Positions 34,450 to 43,289 of a DNA stretch of 61,115 nucleotides are shown here, piece after piece (positions within the stretch are counted from its first letter, which is position 1; each line of letters begins with the position of its first letter). The notes under the pieces were generated by a model. The model saw only the letters and a program-made list of their open reading frames with translations, was not told where the DNA came from and ran no database searches. Origin of the DNA: Aureibaculum marinum (GTDB taxonomy: Bacteria; Bacteroidota; Bacteroidia; Flavobacteriales; Flavobacteriaceae); assembly GCF_003813905.1 (NCBI RefSeq), contig NZ_RPFJ01000049.1, positions 1 to 61,115 on the forward strand, in the 5' to 3' direction. The translations under genes were made by a program, and so were the position numbers.

Positions 34450-36717
34450 TTATTTTGCATTTTCCTTTTTAATCAAGTTTAACGCAGAACCTTCTTTAAA
34501 CCATTGTATTTGACTATCATTATAAGTATGATTTGCAATAATGGTATCTTCAGTTCCATCTGCATGTTTAACTAAAATAGTTAAAGGTTTGTCTGGTGCG
34601 AAATCAACTAAATCAATAAAATCAAAAGTATCATCTTCTTGAATTTTATCATAATCAGCTTCATTAGCAAAGGTTAAACCTAACATTCCTTGTTTTTTAA
34701 GGTTTGTTTCATGAATCCTAGCAAATGATTTCACTAAAACAGCAATAACACCTAAGTGTCTAGGTTGCATAGCTGCATGTTCACGAGAAGATCCTTCACC
34801 ATAATTATGGTCACCTACAACAATAGTTGGAATTCCTTCTTTTTTATAAGCTCTTGCAGTATCTGGCACACCTCCATACTCTCCAGTTAATTGATTTTTA
34901 ATCATATTTGTTTGCTTATTAAAAGCATTAACAGCACCAATTAACGTATTGTTAGAAATATTATCTAAATGACCTCTATAACGCAACCAAGGGCCTGCCA
35001 TAGAAATATGGTCAGTTGTACACTTACCAAAAGCCTTAATTAATAATTTAGCTCCTGTAATATTTTTACCATCCCAAGGTTTAAAAGGTTCTAGCAATTG
35101 TAATCTTTCACTTTCTTTAGAAACTTTTACTTCAACAGAGCTTCCATCTTCTATAGGAGCTAAATATCCATTATCATCAACATCAAAACCTTCAGGTGGT
35201 AATTCTAATCCTTTTGGTTCATCTAATTTTACTTCTTGTCCATCTTCATTTATCAAAGTATCATTCATTGGATCAAAGTCCAATTTACCTGAGATAGCAA
35301 TAGCAGCAACCATTTCTGGAGACCCTACAAAAGCATGCGTATTTGGATTGCCATCTGCACGTTTAGAAAAGTTTCTATTAAAAGAGTGTACTATGGTATT
35401 CTTTTTATCCCCTAGAGCATCACTTCTATCCCACTGTCCAATACATGGCCCACAGGCATTTGTAAATATTGTTGCACCTAAGTTTTCAAATACACTTAAC
35501 AATCCATCACGCTCTGCAGTAAATCTAATTTGCTCAGAACCAGGATTAATACCAAAATCACTCTTTGGTTTTAATTTTTTATCAATAGCTTGTTGAGCAA
35601 TAGAAGCGGCACGTGTTAAATCTTCGTAAGATGAATTTGTACAAGAACCTATCAATCCCCAATCTACTTTTAATGGCCAATCATTTTTTCTTGCTTTCTC
35701 TCCTAATTCTCCAACTGGTGTTGCTAAATCTGGAGTAAAAGGACCATTTAAATGAGGACGTAATGTAGAAAGATCAATTTCAATAACTTGATCAAAATAT
35801 TTTTCAGGTTCTGCATAAACCTCAGGATCACCAGTTAAATGTTCTTTTATTTTATTAGCTTCATCAGCGATATCATTTCTATCGGTAGCACGTAAAAAAC
35901 GTTCCATAGCTTCGTCATAACCAAAAGTAGATGTGGTAGCACCTATTTCTGCTCCCATATTACAAATAGTTCCTTTACCCGTACATGATAAGTTTCTTGC
36001 TCCTTCTCCAAAATATTCAACAATAGCTCCTGTTCCTCCTTTTACAGTTAAAATACCTGCTACTTTTAAAATAACATCTTTAGAAGCGGTCCAACCATTT
36101 AATTTTCCTGTTAACTTTACTCCTATTAATTTAGGAAATTTTAATTCCCAAGGCATACCTGCCATTACATCAACAGCATCAGCACCTCCAACACCTACTG
36201 CAACCATTCCTAAACCACCTGCATTTACCGTATGTGAATCTGTACCAATCATCATTCCTCCTGGAAATGCATAATTTTCTATAACTACTTGATGAATAAT
36301 ACCTGCACCTGGTTTCCAAAAACCAATTCCATATTTATTAGAAACTGATTCTAAAAAATTAAAAACTTCGCTACTCGTTTCATTAGCTCGTTTTAAATCT
36401 TGTTTAGCTCCTTGTTTGGCTTGAATTAAGTGATCACAATGAACTGTAGTTGGCACAGCTACTTTTGGCTTTCCTGCTTGCATAAATTGCAATAATGCCA
36501 TCTGTGCTGTAGCATCTTGACAAGCAATTCTATCTGGTTTAAAATCAACATAAGATTTTCCTCTTGTGTAAACTTGAGTTGGCATACCTTCGTCTAGATG
36601 AGAATATAAAATCTTTTCTGCTAATGTTAAAGGCTTTCCTGTTAATGTTCTCGCCTTGTTAATACGTTCACCCATAGTTTTGTAAACGTTCCTAATCATT
36701 TCAATATCAAATGCCAT
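34450..36717 (-). CDS. acn: Aconitate hydratase (mitochondrial-type)
   Basis: 755 residues. It isomerises citrate and isocitrate in the TCA cycle. Seen motifs: [21 protein letters not shown], the cluster cysteines in [10 protein letters not shown] and [13 protein letters not shown], and the swivel-domain substrate loop [14 protein letters not shown]. The sequence and length match the eukaryotic/Bacteroidota aconitase rather than AcnB. A perfect -7 box (TACATTTG) lies 33 bp before the ATG. Monocistronic by context. Confidence 0.97.
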   Translation of the reverse strand: MAFDIEMIRNVYKTMGERINKARTLTGKPLTLAEKILYSHLDEGMPTQVYTRGKSYVDFKPDRIACQDATAQMALLQFMQAGKPKVAVPTTVHCDHLIQAKQGAKQDLKRANETSSEVFNFLESVSNKYGIGFWKPGAGIIHQVVIENYAFPGGMMIGTDSHTVNAGGLGMVAVGVGGADAVDVMAGMPWELKFPKLIGVKLTGKLNGWTASKDVILKVAGILTVKGGTGAIVEYFGEGARNLSCTGKGTICNMGAEIGATTSTFGYDEAMERFLRATDRNDIADEANKIKEHLTGDPEVYAEPEKYFDQVIEIDLSTLRPHLNGPFTPDLATPVGELGEKARKNDWPLKVDWGLIGSCTNSSYEDLTRAASIAQQAIDKKLKPKSDFGINPGSEQIRFTAERDGLLSVFENLGATIFTNACGPCIGQWDRSDALGDKKNTIVHSFNRNFSKRADGNPNTHAFVGSPEMVAAIAISGKLDFDPMNDTLINEDGQEVKLDEPKGLELPPEGFDVDDNGYLAPIEDGSSVEVKVSKESERLQLLEPFKPWDGKNITGAKLLIKAFGKCTTDHISMAGPWLRYRGHLDNISNNTLIGAVNAFNKQTNMIKNQLTGEYGGVPDTARAYKKEGIPTIVVGDHNYGEGSSREHAAMQPRHLGVIAVLVKSFARIHETNLKKQGMLGLTFANEADYDKIQEDDTFDFIDLVDFAPDKPLTILVKHADGTEDTIIANHTYNDSQIQWFKEGSALNLIKKENAK

Positions 36718-36749
36718 AATATTTATCTATTTCTTAAAATTAATGCTCA

Positions 36750-36757
36750 CAAATGTA
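36750..36757 (-). promoter_or_regulatory. -7 box of aconitase
   Basis: TACATTTG on the minus strand, a perfect TAnnTTTG match 33 bp upstream of the ATG. No clear -33 TTG. Confidence 0.45.
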
Positions 36758-36919
36758 ACTAATTATTAAAACTTTTTAAAATATTCATAAAATAAAATAA
36801 CCCTAAACAGAACGTATTAGAGAATAATCAAAAAAAACGAATTTTCATTACAGAAAATGTTACTTCTGGTAAGAATTTTTACGATTTACTTGTAGCAAAT
36901 AAAACTGAAAGTGCAGTTT

Positions 36920-37198
36920 TCAAACGATTTCGGCAGACAAACCTAACTCTAATAAACGTGAGCAACGTGGTTTTAATTCGTCATACTCACCAGTCTTAAC
37001 TGTGCATTTTCCATTGTAATGCACAATATAGGCACATTGTTCTGCTTGCTCAGGAGTGTGATTACATACGCTAATTAGTGACTCAATAACATGTTCAAAA
37101 GTATTAACATCGTCATTAAATAGTATAATTTCATATTGCTTGACATCCTGTTCAAGAACATCAAAATCTTCCTGTTTTTTATGTTGTGTAGTACTCAT
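36920..37198 (-). CDS. clpS: ATP-dependent Clp protease adaptor ClpS
   Basis: 92 residues. It delivers N-degron substrates to the ClpA-type unfoldase of ClpAP. The family signature YEIILFNDDVNTFEHVIESL and the downstream AYIVHYNGKCTVKTGEYDEL are present, with the D-D-x-N-T binding-pocket motif intact. It lies 51 bp after prmA on the same strand, in the tpiA-prmA-clpS order common in Flavobacteriaceae. Confidence 0.95.
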   Translation of the reverse strand: MSTTQHKKQEDFDVLEQDVKQYEIILFNDDVNTFEHVIESLISVCNHTPEQAEQCAYIVHYNGKCTVKTGEYDELKPRCSRLLELGLSAEIV

Positions 37199-37249
37199 AA
37201 TGTTTGTAAATGTAAAAAAAAGATTCCAAATTCAAAACATTTTAACAGT

Positions 37250-38086
37250 TTAGCTTTTCACGTATTTCAGTGCAACCCAGTTGTTTCTCTCTATTGTATC
37301 TTCTAAATTGAATCCATATTTTATGGCTTCTGAATCAATAATTGGAATGTCTTCTTGATAAAAACCGCTTAATAATAAAATTCCATTTTCAAACAAACAA
37401 TTCGCATAGGTTTTTATATCATTAAGCAAAATATTTCTGTTAATATTAGCAATTATTACATCATAACTTTTATTAGTGAGCAAGGTGGCATCACCTTCAT
37501 AAACACTAATATGTTTACAATTATTGCGTTCTACATTTTCTAAAGAATTTTCGTAACACCAATTGTCAATATCAATAGCATCAAGGGGTTTGGCACCTTT
37601 CATTTCAGCTAAAATTGCCAAAATTCCAGTACCACATCCCATATCTAAAACTTTTTTATCTTTTAAATTTAACTTTAAAAGATGTTGTACCATCATGTGT
37701 GTAGTTTCATGATGTCCAGTACCAAAACTCATTTTAGGTTCAATTACAATATCATACTTTAAATTAGGATTGTCATGAAAAGGAGCTCTTATACTTACCA
37801 AATCATCTACCTGAATGGGATTAAAATTTTTCTCCCACTCACTATTCCAATTTACTTGTTCTATCTCCTCCTTAGTGAATGAAATTTCAAACTCATCACT
37901 TTTAAGAATGTATATTTCATCTAATATATCATCTGCATCATCCTCCTTTTGAATGTAAGCAATAAAACCATTTTCGTTTTCCACAAAACTTTCAAAACCA
38001 ACATTTCCTAATTCTGCAATTAAAATTTCTGTTGTTGGTTGTAATGGTGAAACAATAAAGTTATAAGCAATGTAAATGTTTGACAT
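37250..38086 (-). CDS. prmA: Ribosomal protein L11 methyltransferase
   Basis: 278 residues. It methylates ribosomal protein L11 using S-adenosylmethionine. The SAM-binding motif VLDMGCGTGILAILAEMKGA, the preceding MSFGTGHHETTHMM and the DVIIANINRNIL (NPPY-like) motif identify it. The N-terminal domain is short compared with E. coli PrmA, as is usual in Bacteroidota. Confidence 0.95.
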   Translation of the reverse strand: MSNIYIAYNFIVSPLQPTTEILIAELGNVGFESFVENENGFIAYIQKEDDADDILDEIYILKSDEFEISFTKEEIEQVNWNSEWEKNFNPIQVDDLVSIRAPFHDNPNLKYDIVIEPKMSFGTGHHETTHMMVQHLLKLNLKDKKVLDMGCGTGILAILAEMKGAKPLDAIDIDNWCYENSLENVERNNCKHISVYEGDATLLTNKSYDVIIANINRNILLNDIKTYANCLFENGILLLSGFYQEDIPIIDSEAIKYGFNLEDTIERNNWVALKYVKS

Positions 38087-38129
38087 TTGTGAAACTCAAT
38101 AAAGTTAATACTGTAGTTTTTTTAAGTTT

Positions 38130-38151
38130 AAGGCTCCAAATTTGGAGCCTT
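38130..38151. terminator. Perfect 22-bp palindromic hairpin between tpiA and prmA
   Basis: AAGGCTCCAAA/TTTGGAGCCTT without a spacer; the stem GGCTCC...GGAGCC would close on an AAATTT loop. It lies 26 bp beyond the tpiA stop, so a terminator or processing hairpin for tpiA is likely, separating it from prmA. Confidence 0.6.
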
Positions 38152-38177
38152 AATCATAAAATTATATTTATTTCTAG

Positions 38178-38936
38178 TTATATAGCATCAATTAATGCTA
38201 CAAAATCATCAGCTTTTAAAGATGCACCACCTATTAAACCTCCATCAACATCTTCTTTAGAAAAAATTTCTTTTGCATTAGCAGGTTTTACACTTCCTCC
38301 ATATAAGATAGAAACATTTTCTGCTACTTTAGCATCATATTTTTCAGAAATTATTTTTCTAATAAATGCATGCATTTCTTGAGCTTGTTCAGGACTTGCT
38401 GTTTCTCCTGTACCAATTGCCCAAACTGGTTCATAGGCTAAAATTATATTTTTCCATGCTTTAGCATCTAAATGAAACAACGCATTTTTTAATTGACTTT
38501 CAACAATTTCAAAATGTTTGTCGTTTTTTCTCTCTTCTAGTTTTTCTCCAAAACAAAAAATAATTTCTAATTTATTTTTTAATGCTTGGTCTACTTTTTT
38601 AGTCAATATTTCATCTGTTTCACAAAAATATTCTCTTCGTTCAGAATGACCTAAAATAACAGTTTTAATTCCTATACTTTTTAACATATCTGCAGAAATC
38701 TCTCCAGTAAAAGCACCACTATCCGCTTGATGCATATTTTGTGCAGCAACTTCAACAGCAGATTTTTTTGCTTTTTTAACCACAGCTCTTAAATTAACAT
38801 AAGTTGGAGAAACGATTACTCTCGTATTCTTCAATTCTTTGCCTTTTATAGCTTTTTTAATACCCTTAACTAATGCTTTAGATTCAGATAAATTATTGTT
38901 CATTTTCCAGTTTCCGGCAACTATGTTTTTTCTCAT
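38178..38936 (-). CDS. tpiA: Triosephosphate isomerase
   Basis: 252 residues. It interconverts dihydroxyacetone phosphate and glyceraldehyde 3-phosphate in glycolysis. Catalytic motifs: NWKMN (Lys), ILGHSERR (His), AYEPVWAIGTGETA (Glu) and the phosphate-binding SILYGGSVKPAN and GGLIGGASL. A perfect -7 box lies 35 bp upstream. Confidence 0.98.
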   Translation of the reverse strand: MRKNIVAGNWKMNNNLSESKALVKGIKKAIKGKELKNTRVIVSPTYVNLRAVVKKAKKSAVEVAAQNMHQADSGAFTGEISADMLKSIGIKTVILGHSERREYFCETDEILTKKVDQALKNKLEIIFCFGEKLEERKNDKHFEIVESQLKNALFHLDAKAWKNIILAYEPVWAIGTGETASPEQAQEMHAFIRKIISEKYDAKVAENVSILYGGSVKPANAKEIFSKEDVDGGLIGGASLKADDFVALIDAI

Positions 38937-38970
38937 TTTATGGAATTTAATGTTAACTTTATTTAAAGTA

Positions 38971-38978
38971 CAAATATA
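38971..38978 (-). promoter_or_regulatory. -7 box of tpiA
   Basis: TATATTTG on the minus strand, a perfect TAnnTTTG match 35 bp before the tpiA ATG. Confidence 0.45.
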
Positions 38979-39035
38979 AGAACAAGTGTTGACTTTTGTT
39001 TTATAATTACAAAAGAATAATCTATTAATAATTAC

Positions 39036-39043
39036 TATTTTTG
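39036..39043 (+). promoter_or_regulatory. -7 box of pyrF
   Basis: TATTTTTG, a perfect TAnnTTTG match 19 bp before the pyrF ATG at 39062, giving a very short leader. Confidence 0.45.
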
Positions 39044-39061
39044 TGAAAATTATTGAGGTTT

Positions 39062-39877
39062 ATGACAAAAAAGCAACTTATTGAACAAATCCGATTAAAA
39101 AAGTCTTTTTTATGTATTGGTTTAGATGTTGATTTAGATAAAATTCCTTCCCATCTAAAACAATTAGACGATCCTATATTTGAGTTTAATAAACAAATTA
39201 TTGATGCCACACATCATTTAACCGTTGCTTATAAACCCAATATTGCTTTTTACGAAGCTTACGGAATTAAAGGATGGCAATCTTTAGAAAAAACTATAAA
39301 ATACCTCAACAACAATTATCCTGAAATTTTTACTATTGCTGATGCTAAACGAGGTGATATTGGAAACACATCAACGCGTTATGCAAAGGCTTTTTTTGAC
39401 GATTTAAACTTTGACTCAATTACGGTTGCCCCTTATATGGGAAGAGACTCTGTTGAACCTTTTTTAGCATTTGAAGATAAATTTACTATACTTTTAGCTT
39501 TAACATCAAATGCTGGCGGGTTGGATTTTCAAACCTCAGAATACAACAATGAACAACTTTACCAGAGCGTTTTAAAAACATCTCTTAATTATAAAAATTC
39601 AGATAACTTAATGTATGTAGTTGGTGCTACAAGACCTGATTTTTTTCAGAAAATTAGAAAAATTGTACCCCATCACTTTTTATTAGTCCCTGGCGTTGGT
39701 GCTCAAGGTGGAAGCTTGCAAGAGGTTTGTAAATACGGTTTAACTGACAACATTGGATTATTAGTAAATTCAAGTAGAGGCATTATTTACGCTTCTAATA
39801 GTGAAGATTTTGCAGAAAAAGCAACAGAAAAAGCTTTGGAATTGCAAAAAGAAATGGAACTATTAATTAAAAGCTAA
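39062..39877 (+). CDS. pyrF: Orotidine 5'-phosphate decarboxylase
   Basis: The ATG at 39062 is preferred over an in-frame TTG nine bases upstream. 271 residues, the longer type-2 OMP decarboxylase form. It makes UMP, the last step of pyrimidine synthesis. The catalytic [15 protein letters not shown], the N-terminal [14 protein letters not shown] and the phosphate-binding VPGVGAQGG and NSSRGIIYA are intact. Divergent from tpiA. Confidence 0.97.
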   Translation: MTKKQLIEQIRLKKSFLCIGLDVDLDKIPSHLKQLDDPIFEFNKQIIDATHHLTVAYKPNIAFYEAYGIKGWQSLEKTIKYLNNNYPEIFTIADAKRGDIGNTSTRYAKAFFDDLNFDSITVAPYMGRDSVEPFLAFEDKFTILLALTSNAGGLDFQTSEYNNEQLYQSVLKTSLNYKNSDNLMYVVGATRPDFFQKIRKIVPHHFLLVPGVGAQGGSLQEVCKYGLTDNIGLLVNSSRGIIYASNSEDFAEKATEKALELQKEMELLIKS

Positions 39878-39936
39878 ACAAAACACTTATTTTTATAAAG
39901 AGATTTAACTTAAATAAGAGTTCATACTAATCCTAT

Positions 39937-40449
39937 TTAATGATTGATTATTCTTTTCACAAACTCGTCTAAGGCTAACATTTGACGATATCCTTTCTTT
40001 TTTCCTAACTGCCCAAAAACATAAAAGAGAATCCAAATAATTGGCATAGCAATACACATGCTCATAGCAAATTGATACTCCTGTTTTAAACTATATTGTG
40101 TATATGCCATAATTAAAAAAACAAAAAAGGCCAACCCAACAATAAAATGAAAAAACATAAACATTGTCCAAACTTGAGGTTTAGGTCCAAATAATCCTTT
40201 TAAAAAAGCTTTACCCTCTTCTTCTACAATTTCAATCTGTAATTGTGGAGACCAAAAATGATCTTCATTTTTAGGAACATCAATAATAATATGACTATCA
40301 GACATTTTTGTTCTAAATTCATATTTATTTTCAGCAAAAAAAGTTTGAAACTTTTTTAAAATAACGTCTTTACTCTCTTTTAACTCTTCTCTGAAACGAG
40401 GTTTTAAAAGAATAGCATTTAGTTTATTATCATGAAGTGGTTGGTTCAA
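39937..40449 (-). CDS. Uncharacterised two-helix membrane protein
   Basis: 170 residues. A soluble N-terminal half (about 1-90: KLNAILLKPRFREELKES, HIIIDVPKNEDHFWSPQLQI) is followed by two transmembrane helices (about 97-117 and 131-152) and a short charged tail. I recognise it only as a conserved flavobacterial hypothetical protein. It is convergent with pyrF and divergent from der. No catalytic motif is visible. Confidence 0.75.
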   Translation of the reverse strand: MNQPLHDNKLNAILLKPRFREELKESKDVILKKFQTFFAENKYEFRTKMSDSHIIIDVPKNEDHFWSPQLQIEIVEEEGKAFLKGLFGPKPQVWTMFMFFHFIVGLAFFVFLIMAYTQYSLKQEYQFAMSMCIAMPIIWILFYVFGQLGKKKGYRQMLALDEFVKRIINH

Positions 40450-40557
40450 AAGTTTATAATTTTTTATTTTTTGTTAATGGTTAAAAATAGTAAATAAAAT
40501 TTAACATCCATTCCAAGCCATTGAGAAACTTTTAAATAGAGTGCAAATTTTTTCACC

Positions 40558-40565
40558 TATCTTTG
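40558..40565 (+). promoter_or_regulatory. -7 box of der
   Basis: TATCTTTG, a perfect TAnnTTTG match 21 bp before the ATG; the implied leader is only about 15 nt. Confidence 0.5.
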
Positions 40566-40586
40566 TAGCCTAATTATTTATTAATT

Positions 40587-41888
40587 ATGAGTATAGTTGC
40601 TATTGTAGGAAGACCCAATGTAGGGAAATCGACTTTTTTTAACCGTTTAATTCAACGCCGTGAAGCGATTGTTGATGCTGTTAGTGGTGTTACACGAGAT
40701 AGACATTATGGAAAAAGCGAATGGAATGGTAGAGAATTTACATTAATTGATACTGGTGGTTATGTAAAAGGTTCTGATGATGTTTTTGAAACCGAAATTG
40801 ATAAACAAGTTGAATTGGCTATTGACGAAGCAGATGTTATTATTTTTATGGTTGATGTGGAAGCCGGAGTAACAGGTATGGATGAAGATGTAGCAAAATT
40901 ACTTCGCAAAATAAAAAAACCTGTTTTATTAGCAGTTAACAAAGTAGATAATAGCAAACGTAACGCTGAAGCGGTAGAGTTTTACTCATTAGGTTTAGGA
41001 GAATATTATACCATTGCAAGTATAAATGGTAGTGGTACAGGAGATTTATTAGACGCCTTAGTTAAAGAATTACCTGAAAAAGAAGAAGAAAATAAAGATG
41101 ATTTACCCCGATTTGCGGTTGTAGGAAGGCCTAATGCTGGAAAATCTTCATTTATTAATGCTTTAATTGGTGAAGATCGATATATTGTAACTGACATAGC
41201 CGGCACAACTAGAGATGCTATAGACACCAAATACAATCGTTTTGGTTTTGAATTTAATTTAGTAGATACCGCTGGCATAAGAAGAAAAAGCAAAGTAAAA
41301 GAAGATTTGGAGTTTTACTCTGTTATGCGTTCGGTGCGAGCTATTGAACATTCTGATGTAATTTTATTAGTATTGGATGCTACGCGTGGCTTTGAAGGAC
41401 AAGACCGAAATATTTTTTGGTTGGCAGAAAAAAACAAAAAAGGCATTGTTATACTTGTTAACAAATGGGATTTAGTTGAAAAAAACACAAAAACAACTAA
41501 AGAATTTGAAGCTAAAATTAGAAAAGAAATAGAACCTTTTACAGACGTTCCTATTCTCTTTATATCTGCACTTACTAAACAACGTATTTTTAAGGCTATA
41601 GAAACAGCTGTTGAAGTTTATGAAAGACGGAAAAGAAGAATTTCTACAAGTAAATTAAATGAAATAATGTTGGATATTGTTCAACAAAATCCGCCACCAG
41701 CTTATAAGGGCAAGTATGTAAAAATAAAATTTTGTACTCAATTGCCTACACCTACTCCTCAATTTGCATTTTTCTGCAATTTGCCACAATATGTGAAACC
41801 TCCATATAAAAGGTATTTAGAAAATAAAATGCGTGAGTTATTTAATTTTAATGGTGTACCCATTGTAATTTATTTCAGAAAGAAGTAA
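40587..41888 (+). CDS. der: Ribosome-assembly GTPase Der (EngA)
   Basis: 433 residues with two tandem G domains and a C-terminal KH-like domain, the unique Der layout. The first P-loop is GRPNVGKS (about residue 8) with DTGG and NKVD; the second is GRPNAGKS (about 180) with DTAG and NKWD. The C-terminus ([20 protein letters not shown]) matches the KH-like domain. It functions in 50S subunit maturation. Confidence 0.98.
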   Translation: MSIVAIVGRPNVGKSTFFNRLIQRREAIVDAVSGVTRDRHYGKSEWNGREFTLIDTGGYVKGSDDVFETEIDKQVELAIDEADVIIFMVDVEAGVTGMDEDVAKLLRKIKKPVLLAVNKVDNSKRNAEAVEFYSLGLGEYYTIASINGSGTGDLLDALVKELPEKEEENKDDLPRFAVVGRPNAGKSSFINALIGEDRYIVTDIAGTTRDAIDTKYNRFGFEFNLVDTAGIRRKSKVKEDLEFYSVMRSVRAIEHSDVILLVLDATRGFEGQDRNIFWLAEKNKKGIVILVNKWDLVEKNTKTTKEFEAKIRKEIEPFTDVPILFISALTKQRIFKAIETAVEVYERRKRRISTSKLNEIMLDIVQQNPPPAYKGKYVKIKFCTQLPTPTPQFAFFCNLPQYVKPPYKRYLENKMRELFNFNGVPIVIYFRKK

Positions 41889-41908
41889 ATATAAACATGT
41901 AAAAATAA

Positions 41909-43084
41909 TTACACTTGTCCTGGTTTAGCAGCATACAAGCCAGACAGCAGCTTTAATACTGCCACAATCAGTAATAAAACTAGTGCATAAATCCAATTTC
42001 CCGTAAAATCGAAAATACTAGCAAAAATAAATGGACCTGTGGCTGCAACTAAATAACCTATAGATTGAGCCATACCCGAAAGTTCCGTTGCGGATGCAGT
42101 ATCATGAGATCTTAACACAATAAACAACAATGACAAGCCAAACGAGCCACCTAGTACAAATCCTATTAAAGACACCCAAATTTCTACACCTCCAAATTGA
42201 GGTAAAATAAGTCCAACAATTCCAACTATTTCCATTAAAATTAACACCACAACAATACTTCTTTGATCTTGTGTTTTTCCTGCAATTGTAGGTACAATTA
42301 ATGAAGCTAAAATACCAGTGGCTTGTGACAAAGAAAGCATCCAACCAGAATAATTAGCATTATACCCTCTGCTTTGTAAAATGGCAGGAAGCCAAGCTAA
42401 AACAATATAAAAAGTCATAGATTGTAAGCCCATAAACAGAGCTACTTGCCATGCCAAACGCGACTTACTTAATAATTTCATTGCCTTTATGTAATTGTTT
42501 TTTTGCAACGGTTTTTTTAATTGTTTTACCTGAGGAATCCATACCAGCATAGCCACAAAAGCCAATAGAGCCCAGATCCCCAAAGAACCTCTCCAACCAA
42601 CTCCTTTTATATGCGTTAAAGGAACGCTTAAACCTGCTGCTAGAGAAGCTCCTACAGCCATTAAAGAAGAGTACAAACTTGTTACAAATCCTGATTTTTC
42701 AGAAAAATTTCTTTTTGTTATTCCAGGTAATAGTACATTACCAAAAGCTATCGCTATTCCAAACAATAACGTACCAAAATAAAGAAAAAAGTTCCCTTCA
42801 ATAGTTCTTATTAAAATACCAGTCGTTAACAACAGTAAAGCTACTAATAAAGTTTTACCAATACCAAAACGATTTGTAAACAGTGGAGTAAGCATAGAAA
42901 TAACACCAAAAGCTATTAGTGGTAGTGTTGTTAAAAGACCTAACATTGCATTAGAAAGACCTGTTGCCATTTTAATATCATCAACTAAAGGACCAACACC
43001 TGCAAGTGCAGGACGCAAATTAATAGCAATTAATAAAATACCAACAAGTAATAAAACATTAGTTTTTTTTGAAGACTTATTCAT
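41909..43084 (-). CDS. MFS transporter, CynX/NimT-like
   Basis: The start is taken at the ATG at 43084 (MNKSSKKTNVLLLVGILLIAIN). The longer frame to 43156 adds 24 residues before the first helix. About 391 residues with 12 predicted helices. RPALAGVGPLVDDI and WLPAILQSRGY are characteristic of the cyanate/2-nitroimidazole branch of the major facilitator family. The substrate is unknown; efflux or anion uptake are both possible. Convergent with der (20-bp gap). Confidence 0.85.
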   Translation of the reverse strand: MNKSSKKTNVLLLVGILLIAINLRPALAGVGPLVDDIKMATGLSNAMLGLLTTLPLIAFGVISMLTPLFTNRFGIGKTLLVALLLLTTGILIRTIEGNFFLYFGTLLFGIAIAFGNVLLPGITKRNFSEKSGFVTSLYSSLMAVGASLAAGLSVPLTHIKGVGWRGSLGIWALLAFVAMLVWIPQVKQLKKPLQKNNYIKAMKLLSKSRLAWQVALFMGLQSMTFYIVLAWLPAILQSRGYNANYSGWMLSLSQATGILASLIVPTIAGKTQDQRSIVVVLILMEIVGIVGLILPQFGGVEIWVSLIGFVLGGSFGLSLLFIVLRSHDTASATELSGMAQSIGYLVAATGPFIFASIFDFTGNWIYALVLLLIVAVLKLLSGLYAAKPGQV

Positions 43085-43224
43085 TAAATATAGCTTTCTG
43101 GTAATGATTTGAATATGAAATGGCGAATGTATTAAACCTATACAACATAATAACAATTTCTATAATTCAATTTTCACTTTACACATATCTAAATGACATT
43201 TAAGATTCCTTTAACAAAATTTTA

Positions 43225-43261
43225 AACTAATTTTTTAGTTGTTCCAGTAAAAAAATTAGTT
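43225..43261. repeat. Inverted repeat upstream of the outer-membrane barrel gene
   Basis: AACTAATTTTTTA (43225-43237) pairs with TAAAAAAATTAGTT (43248-43261, one unpaired A) around a 10-nt loop. It lies 29 bp before the ATG at 43290. It may be a leader hairpin or a regulator site; the very A/T-rich arms limit confidence. Confidence 0.3.
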
Positions 43262-43289
43262 ATTTGCTTTTCATTTTACTAACCCAATA

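Noticed and set aside
35933-36274. 113-codon plus-strand frame inside aconitase
   Set aside because: It mirrors the conserved aconitase core; its Pro/Ala-rich content comes from the complementary codons.
38130-38151. Perfect palindrome between tpiA and prmA as a regulator site
   Set aside because: It directly follows the tpiA stop and folds into a G/C-rich hairpin, so a terminator is the simpler reading.
43085-43156. 24-residue upstream extension of the MFS transporter
   Set aside because: The ATG at 43084 starts directly before the first helix with a typical basic n-region.
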